A stretch of DNA of 64,000 nucleotides, from contig CAZLEF010000007.1 of the NCBI GenBank assembly GCA_964558465.1, forward strand, positions 46,033 to 110,032, given 5' to 3'. This DNA is from JACJYC01 sp964558465. Lineage in GTDB: Bacteria > Bacteroidota > Bacteroidia > Chitinophagales > Saprospiraceae. Position 1 is the first letter of the stretch. Each line of letters begins with the position of its first letter. The notes beneath the pieces were generated by a model that saw nothing but the letters and a program-made list of their open reading frames with translations, made no database searches and was not told where the DNA came from. Of this stretch, positions 59,384 through 64,000 are shown one piece after another. The position numbers were made by a program, and so were the translations under genes.

Positions 59384-60606
59384 TTATTTCTTTTTATGAT
59401 GGGAATGATCCAGTAATAAAGCGGCGCCCCCGCCGCCAGCATCAGCCAGAACTGCCACCAGGGATAAACCCCGGAGCTGTTGATGGTCCACACCAGGAGC
59501 AGGGCGTAATAGATCGCGGCGGCTGCGGCGGTCAGCGTCAGCAATTGCGGGCGTTTCAGCCGGCTGAAAGCCGCCGGAAAATACGGGGCCAGATAATACA
59601 AAACGGGGATCAGCGCCAGAATGATCCGGCCGGCGAGTTCGTTGGTGAAGACCAGGCCCAAACCGGCCAGCAAGGCCGTGGCGCCCGCCTGGTACAGGGC
59701 CCAGTTGCGCAACCAGCGGAATACCTCCTTCCGGTCGTCGCCCAGTTGGGCAATGGTTTTGCGCAGGTTCAATCCGGGGGAAGAATGGACGGGCCCGGAT
59801 TCCTCCGCAGCAGCCGGCGGGGCGGTTCCTTTCATCCGGAACACGTATTGGCCGCCCTTGTGTCCCAGCCCGAACAGGGGGTTGCCTTCCGGCAGTTGTT
59901 CGTAGTTGGCGCGGGTCATTTCCACCACTTCCTCAATCATTTTGGAGACGTTCAGTCCCGGCAGGCGGTTGGCCTTCAGGGTATAGAGGATGGCGGCGGC
60001 GAAGGGGCTGTTGGTCCCTGGTTCTCCGTCGTACACTTCCTCGTCGTGGCGGCCCGAGCAGAACGCCCAGCGGGATTTGCGGCGCTCCATTTCCTCTACG
60101 GCCGTGGCCGCGGCCCTTTTTTCTCCTTTATAAAACAAGGAGCCTGAAAAGCAGGAATCGGAAATGAGCAGGGTGTGCAGGGCGTCGATATCCTCCAGGT
60201 AATCCTTGATGGTCGAATTGAGGATGTACTGGGCCGTATTTTCGGGTTGGGCGTCATAGGGGATCCAGAACCCCTTGCCGGTTTTCCGGTTCAGGTGGCC
60301 GTGTCCGGAATAATAGATCAGGACCTTGTCGTTGGGGCCGACCTTTTCGATCATTTGATCCAGGACCGAGATGATGTTTTCGCGGGTGGCCGCTTCGTCG
60401 AACAGGGTAAAAACGCGGTCGGGTTCGATATCGTAAAGCGCTTCCAGCAAGGCGGCGATATCCCTGACATCCTTTACCGCATTGTTGAGATGGGGAAAAT
60501 GATCGTACCGGTTGATGGCTATACCCAAAAACCAGGACTTCCCCGCGGAGGAGGGTCCGGGGGTGTCCGTGCGGCTGGCGAGTCCTTTTTGGAGGGTTTC
60601 CGGCAT
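59380..60606 (-). CDS. Caspase-like protein with C-terminal membrane helices
   Basis: 408 aa, no signal peptide. Residues about 20-255 are a caspase-like domain (WFLGIAINRYDHFPHLNNAV) with His in YYSGHGHLNRKTG and Cys in LLISDSCFSGSLF. A linker follows, then four hydrophobic segments (about 290-405, for example LAGRIILALIPVLYYLAPYF), so the caspase domain is tethered to the inner membrane with the enzyme probably in the cytoplasm. It lacks the FISUMP domain. First gene of the operon; stop overlaps the next gene by ATGA. Caspase with membrane effector helices is a layout seen in bacterial cell-death modules. Confidence 0.87.
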   Translation of the reverse strand: MPETLQKGLASRTDTPGPSSAGKSWFLGIAINRYDHFPHLNNAVKDVRDIAALLEALYDIEPDRVFTLFDEAATRENIISVLDQMIEKVGPNDKVLIYYSGHGHLNRKTGKGFWIPYDAQPENTAQYILNSTIKDYLEDIDALHTLLISDSCFSGSLFYKGEKRAAATAVEEMERRKSRWAFCSGRHDEEVYDGEPGTNSPFAAAILYTLKANRLPGLNVSKMIEEVVEMTRANYEQLPEGNPLFGLGHKGGQYVFRMKGTAPPAAAEESGPVHSSPGLNLRKTIAQLGDDRKEVFRWLRNWALYQAGATALLAGLGLVFTNELAGRIILALIPVLYYLAPYFPAAFSRLKRPQLLTLTAAAAAIYYALLLVWTINSSGVYPWWQFWLMLAAGAPLYYWIIPIIKRNK

Positions 60607-60644
60607 GGGAATAGCTTTCTTTGGCCACTAAAATACAAAATATC

Positions 60645-60712
60645 CTGTATCCATTTACATTTTACATTCTGTATTTTGCATTTTACATTTTGCATTTTAC
60701 ATTTTACATCTC
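60645..60712 (+). repeat. Heptamer CATTTTA/CATTTTG tandem array
   Basis: About eight units of CATTTTA or CATTTTG with a few changes, between the caspase operon start and the stop of the helical-repeat gene. Same unit as the inverted pair at 49830-49920. Confidence 0.75.
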
Positions 60713-60720
60713 CCCTACAC

Positions 60721-62163
60721 TCAAGCCGCCACACACTCCTCCAGCAGCCAGAATTTATTGATCACATTTTTGGTCTGGTCGATCTTGCTGTGCAGGTCGG
60801 TCAGTTTTTCGTTCAGGTTTTGTTTGGAATAGGTATTGGCCTGGTGTTTGAGCAATACGAGCCGTTTGGCGAAACGCAGGAAATTGGTGTAGCCCCGTTT
60901 TTCGTCGGTGGCGATCTTTTTGTTGCGGATGACGTAAATGCGGAAGGTTTCGAGCAGGGAGAGCAGGGCCTCGGTATCGCGGAGTTCGTAGTAGGTGCGC
61001 AGGAGGAGGAAGGTGGTGCTCAGGTGGTACTTGACGTCGGTGAACTGGACAAGCAACAAGGCGTCAAGGGCCTCGTTGTACATTTTTTTGTTGAAATACA
61101 GGTGGGCGAGGTTGTAGTTGTAGGCGTTGTCGCGGTGTTTGCCGGGCAATTTGTCCTTGTAATCAAAGATAAACTGTTCGGTCCACTCGTATTCCTTGAG
61201 GTTGCAACCGAGCACCGTGATGTTTTTAAAGTTCCATTCCGACAGCAGGCCGTGGTCGAGGAGCAGGCCGGTGCGAAGACCGAGTTTATACAACTGGAAC
61301 AATTCGATATGATAGTCGCTGCCCCCCAGGTTGATCTGCCGGATACAATGGTTGGTCAGAAAGGTGTACAGGTCAGATTGTTCAACAAGCCCAAGGGAAT
61401 CGATTTTGGTATCGAGGATCTCCCGCAATTTCTGATAATGTTCGGGGTTCTGTTCCTCTTTCATGCTCATGAGGATGGTATAATAAACGATGATGGCGTC
61501 GACCTCTTTAAAATCGTCCCAGTTTTCGCGGATATGAATCAGGATCTCATCCAGGAAACGGAAGTGATAATGTGTGTTCATTATCATCATATTGGCTGTC
61601 AGGTGGCAGACATGCCGCAATTTTTCGGCCAGGTAAAAGAGGTCCAGGTTATCGAGCATGCGCTGGAAGTTTTCGGGGTTGGACCGGTCTTCGTAATGGC
61701 CTGCGTAATAAGCGAGCAGGGAATTGAGTTTGTAATTGGCATAAAAAAGTTTGAAGTCCCGGTGCGGATGCCTGTTTAAGGTCTTCTCCAGTTGTTTGCC
61801 CCGGTTTTTAAGGAGGTCAAACTGGTTGGTTTCGAAGGCGGCTTCCAGGGCAAAAAGCTCCTCCTGAAAACTGCTGTTCTCAAATTTCTGGTAGGCCAGA
61901 AATTTGTGGTACAGTTTTTTCAGATAGGACATTACATTGTGGAGTTGTTGTTCGTCGTAGGTTTCACGCGGAAAAAGTTTAGCGAATACCTTTTTTTTGT
62001 CCAGGGATGTGACACCGCGATCGATGGCATTGAGGAGGATTTCCATCAGTTCGGTCGTCTTCTGATGCTGGTTGATATAGGGTGAAAGGACAAACTGCCG
62101 GAACCTTTCCCGGTCTTTGGGACTGATCTCGTCCAGATATTTGACCAATTTACTGCTCTCCAT
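60721..62163 (-). CDS. Helical-repeat (TPR-like) cytoplasmic protein of unknown function
   Basis: 480 aa, almost entirely helical and charged, no signal peptide. MESSKLVKYLDEISPKDRER and FVLSPYINQHQKTTELMEIL form a conserved front that I associate with a large Saprospiraceae family of paralogues. Later helices pair like tetratricopeptide units (YNYNLAHLYFNKKMYNEALD, TTFLLLRTYYELRDTEALL). No enzymatic motif. Preceded by a good promoter. A scaffold role is likely, but its partner is unknown. Its position next to the caspase operon may be chance. Confidence 0.75.
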   Translation of the reverse strand: MESSKLVKYLDEISPKDRERFRQFVLSPYINQHQKTTELMEILLNAIDRGVTSLDKKKVFAKLFPRETYDEQQLHNVMSYLKKLYHKFLAYQKFENSSFQEELFALEAAFETNQFDLLKNRGKQLEKTLNRHPHRDFKLFYANYKLNSLLAYYAGHYEDRSNPENFQRMLDNLDLFYLAEKLRHVCHLTANMMIMNTHYHFRFLDEILIHIRENWDDFKEVDAIIVYYTILMSMKEEQNPEHYQKLREILDTKIDSLGLVEQSDLYTFLTNHCIRQINLGGSDYHIELFQLYKLGLRTGLLLDHGLLSEWNFKNITVLGCNLKEYEWTEQFIFDYKDKLPGKHRDNAYNYNLAHLYFNKKMYNEALDALLLVQFTDVKYHLSTTFLLLRTYYELRDTEALLSLLETFRIYVIRNKKIATDEKRGYTNFLRFAKRLVLLKHQANTYSKQNLNEKLTDLHSKIDQTKNVINKFWLLEECVAA

Positions 62164-62200
62164 TTTAAAATAAATTTTTCAGATATCACAGTGAAACACG

Positions 62201-62230
62201 CAAATTTAACGATAAATTTATGAATCACAA
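62201..62230 (-). promoter_or_regulatory. Bacteroidota-type promoter of the helical-repeat gene
   Basis: Minus strand TTG (62230-62228), 19 nt, TAAATTTG (62208-62201), an exact match to TTG / TAnnTTTG. The ATG at 62163 lies about 38 nt downstream. Confidence 0.6.
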
Positions 62231-62488
62231 CAAGTTAATACTATTTAACAAAATAAAATTAATTCAGTTAGCCTTGTAATTGTACTTACAAACTGCTGAT
62301 GTTGGGATTACTTTTGTGTCATCAAAGCATGGTGAAACACTATATCACGTTTGGACTCGCTACTAGCAAGTTATAATTCCCGAAGTTTCGACCACTACTG
62401 ACAGTTATAATCCTGAAATTTTTTTTTTAAAAAGGGCTCATCCCTTGAACATAAGAACAAGTTATAATCTCATGAGTGCCTAATCAGA

Positions 62489-62525
62489 AAGGGTATCACG
62501 CTCACCAGGTGGTACCCTTTTTCCT
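62489..62525 (+). terminator. Intrinsic terminator without an upstream gene
   Basis: AAAGGGTATCAC (62489-62500) pairs with GTGGTACCCTTT (62510-62521), one G-T pair, followed by a T-run. Upstream on this strand there is no gene between 62164 and here, only repeated GTTATAATC words and a short AAGGG-CTCAT-CCCTT hairpin, so it may end a small RNA. Confidence 0.55.
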
Positions 62526-63049
62526 TTTCCGTTCCCGCATCTTCCATCCATCTTTTGCGATCTGAAAATCCGATCCGGCAAGTTTTACACATTCGCCGTC
62601 GCCGGCCTTGTCCTCAGGACCATACTGCTGGACATTTTGCCTTTTATTGGCCGGGGCGGGTCCAAAGGTCCATAGGAGTCTCCCACGGAGGAGACCAGGA
62701 GATGGCCCAGTCTTTCGTTTAAAAACAAAAATGTCCGGTAGTATGATCTACGGGTTCTCCGGGCAAAGGTTACCCGGATGGGAGGATAAAATCATTTTTT
62801 CAGGAAGAAACCGGGAGGCGTTTTATTTTTTTTCCTCTGCCGATGGTTCTTTTTATGCAGAAATAAAGATGATATTGTATATTATTATATATGAACAGTA
62901 TCAAAAAACACATATCTTTTTCACGATAAAATGCTATAAATCAATGCTTTAATTAAAATTTGATTTGAATAAAAATTCCAGTAATTCTTGAAATTGTACT
63001 ACCTTGAAGGGATTTTATGCCGCACCTTTGTATTGTCAATCAGATAAAA

Positions 63050-63186
63050 GATATCCTAACGACGAAAGCGGGGGAAGCAGAAGACAGTAGGCGCCGAGGT
63101 TGAAAAACCTCGGCCCGCTGTCAAAGCAAGGAAAAGCTTCCCTGCAATTATAATCTCAAGAATTTTTAAGGGTATCAAAGGATATC
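63050..63186 (+). ncRNA. Candidate structured RNA upstream of rpe
   Basis: Nested complementary segments form one long hairpin: GATATCCT (63050-63057) with AGGATATC (63179-63186), GGGAAGC (63072-63078) with GCTTCCC (63136-63142), GACAG (63083-63087) with CTGTC (63118-63122), and GCCGAGGTT (63093-63101) with AACCTCGGC (63106-63114) around a GAAA loop. Purine-rich internal loops (AGAA opposite AAAGCAAGGAAAA) separate the stems. I do not recognise the family. It could be a free small RNA ended by the terminator at 63229 or a leader element. The strand is chosen from the terminator. Confidence 0.45.
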
Positions 63187-63228
63187 CTTCTTTTTGGTAT
63201 GTAGATAGCCTCTCAAAGCTCTTTTGTG

Positions 63229-63258
63229 AACCGGTTGGGTTTCCCGACCGGTTTTTTT
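63229..63258 (+). terminator. Intrinsic terminator just upstream of rpe
   Basis: AACCGGTTGGG (63229-63239), loop TTT, CCCGACCGGTT (63243-63253), then seven T. A strong 11-bp stem (one G-T pair). It would end the transcript carrying the structured RNA at 63050-63186. It physically overlaps the rpe promoter. Confidence 0.7.
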
Positions 63259-63265
63259 ATTTTTG
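63235..63265 (+). promoter_or_regulatory. Promoter of rpe overlapping a terminator hairpin
   Basis: TTG (63235-63237), 20 nt, TATTTTTG (63258-63265). Exact TTG / TAnnTTTG spacing. The start codon at 63301 is about 36 nt downstream. The terminator's stem and T-run make up most of the promoter spacer. Confidence 0.6.
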
Positions 63266-63300
63266 CACCTTCCGAATGCAAATATAATTACTTTTTCGAA

Positions 63301-63966
63301 ATGAAACAACACTTGATCGCACCTTCTTTACTAGCGGCGGATTTTACCCGGTTGAAAGAGGAGGTCACAATGGTTAACGAAAGTGAGGCGGATTGGTTTC
63401 ATCTTGACGTAATGGATGGCCGTTTTGTTCCAAATATTTCTTTTGGGATGTTCATCATCGAGGCGATCAAAAGGATTGCAGCCAAACCTTTGGACGTTCA
63501 CCTCATGATCGAATCCCCGGACCGGTATATCGAAGCTTTCCGTGCGGCAGGGGCCGATCATATCACCGTTCACTATGAAGCCTGCCCGCATTTGCACCGG
63601 GTCATCCAGCAAATAAAGGATTCGGGCGCCAAAGCCGGGGTAGCGCTCAACCCGCATACGCCGGTCCATTTGCTCGAAGATGTGCTGGAAGATCTGGACC
63701 TTGTGCTGATCATGTCGGTCAACCCCGGTTTCGGCGGTCAAAAATTTATTTATCAATCCATCCCCAAAATACGCAAGCTAAAAGAAATGATCGCCGTTAT
63801 GAATACGCGGACGCTGATCGAGGTGGACGGAGGAGTCGGCCTGCAGAACGCTGAAAAACTGCTTCAGGCGGGTACGGATATCCTGGTTGCAGGCACTACC
63901 GTATTCAAAGCTGAAAACCCGGCAAGGGTTATCCGGCAGTTGAGGGAGATCGGGCAGGTGGTTTAA
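63301..63966 (+). CDS. rpe: Ribulose-phosphate 3-epimerase
   Basis: 221 aa from the start MKQHLIAPSLLAADFTRLKE; an open frame begins 25 codons earlier inside the terminator and promoter and is not used. It interconverts D-ribulose 5-phosphate and D-xylulose 5-phosphate in the pentose phosphate pathway. The TIM-barrel motifs are all present: ADWFHLDVMDGRFVPNISFG (metal His and Asp), DVHLMIESPDRYI, VLIMSVNPGFGGQKFI and IEVDGGVG (second catalytic Asp), then LVAGTTVF. Length is normal for the family. Confidence 0.97.
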   Translation: MKQHLIAPSLLAADFTRLKEEVTMVNESEADWFHLDVMDGRFVPNISFGMFIIEAIKRIAAKPLDVHLMIESPDRYIEAFRAAGADHITVHYEACPHLHRVIQQIKDSGAKAGVALNPHTPVHLLEDVLEDLDLVLIMSVNPGFGGQKFIYQSIPKIRKLKEMIAVMNTRTLIEVDGGVGLQNAEKLLQAGTDILVAGTTVFKAENPARVIRQLREIGQVV

Positions 63967-64000
63967 TGTGGTTTGGGGTGGTTTGGGGTTGTTTGGGGTT
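63967..64000 (+). repeat. Decamer GGTTTGGGGT tandem repeat at window end
   Basis: Three units of GGTTTGGGGT/TGTTTGGGGT start right after the rpe stop and run off the window. Similar in kind to GGTTTGGTATGGTTTGG at 26509. Confidence 0.55.

Noticed and set aside
62608..62952. 114-codon plus-strand frame in the gap before rpe
   Set aside because: Composition changes along the frame, no family similarity, and no promoter or start context; probably chance.
54500..63300. A DGR reverse transcriptase, Avd gene or template repeat next to the caspase-FISUMP genes
   Set aside because: I looked through the frames and intergenic sequence here. None has reverse transcriptase motifs, and no adenine-rich third copy of the tail is seen; the only other copy is the short remnant at 54815. 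The retroelement, if any, must be outside the window.
1..64000. tRNA, rRNA or tmRNA genes, and complete insertion sequences
   Set aside because: I found no cloverleaf with a T-arm motif, no ribosomal RNA segment and no intact transposase reading frame in the window; a covariance-model scan would be needed to exclude a missed tRNA.

Overview
The window looks like a chromosome segment of a Bacteroidota species, most likely from the Saprospiraceae side of the phylum. The signs are a metalloprotease with a type IX secretion (Por) C-terminal tail, a one-piece hybrid two-component regulator, FISUMP domains, caspase-like proteins, and promoters of the form TTG - 19 to 20 nt - TAnnTTTG upstream of several genes. 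Most of the window is fairly GC-rich. Three stretches are visibly AT-richer (about 1-7.1 kb, 30.05-31.5 kb and 32.36-36.3 kb), and dispersed intergenic repeats border the first two.

Layout. 0-7.1 kb: an AT-rich accessory block with the tail of a dehydrogenase, a GH3 beta-glucosidase, a propeller lipoprotein and an M43 protease, separated by copies of repeat families A and B. 7.2-12.9 kb: a hybrid two-component regulator divergent from a GPH sugar symporter. 12.9-14.5 kb: a DUF4062 protein with a DeoR-sensor-like C-terminus. 14.6-17.6 kb: an operon of a CitMHS transporter, an AtuA protein and a small AtuA partner. 18-30 kb: a lipoprotein, an amidohydrolase, a cupin/GNAT/CPBP operon whose CPBP gene has a stop codon, an AraC regulator, a diheme cytochrome, a GH109-like oxidoreductase and a VPS10-like propeller protein. 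30-31.8 kb: a dihydrofolate-reductase-like gene and a RhuM remnant between two direct repeats. 32.4-36.2 kb: an AT-rich three-gene signalling cassette. 36.4-41 kb: an OmpA-type protein, an ATPase remnant and an ABC-F protein. 41-42.6 kb: a tripartite HipBST-type toxin-antitoxin operon. 42.6-54.5 kb: a DJ-1 protein, GH9, DinB and DinB-GNAT proteins, GH51, and a DUF1501/PSD1 pair. 55-60.6 kb: an operon with three caspase-like proteins. 60.7-64 kb: a helical-repeat protein, a structured-RNA candidate and rpe.

Functional themes. Polysaccharide breakdown is represented by GH3, GH9, GH51, a GH109-like protein, a sugar symporter and the hybrid regulator. Conflict or stress functions are represented by HipBST, the DUF4062 protein, the caspase cluster and possibly the AT-rich signalling trio.

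The most interesting part is the caspase cluster. Two caspase-FISUMP paralogues are almost identical through the front of the FISUMP domain. Their last roughly 45 codons differ sharply, mainly at first and second codon positions, and then end in an identical tail followed at 12-13 nt by a stem-loop. That is the pattern expected of diversity-generating retroelement (DGR) targets. No reverse transcriptase or template repeat is seen in the window. A third FISUMP tail survives as a remnant beside them.
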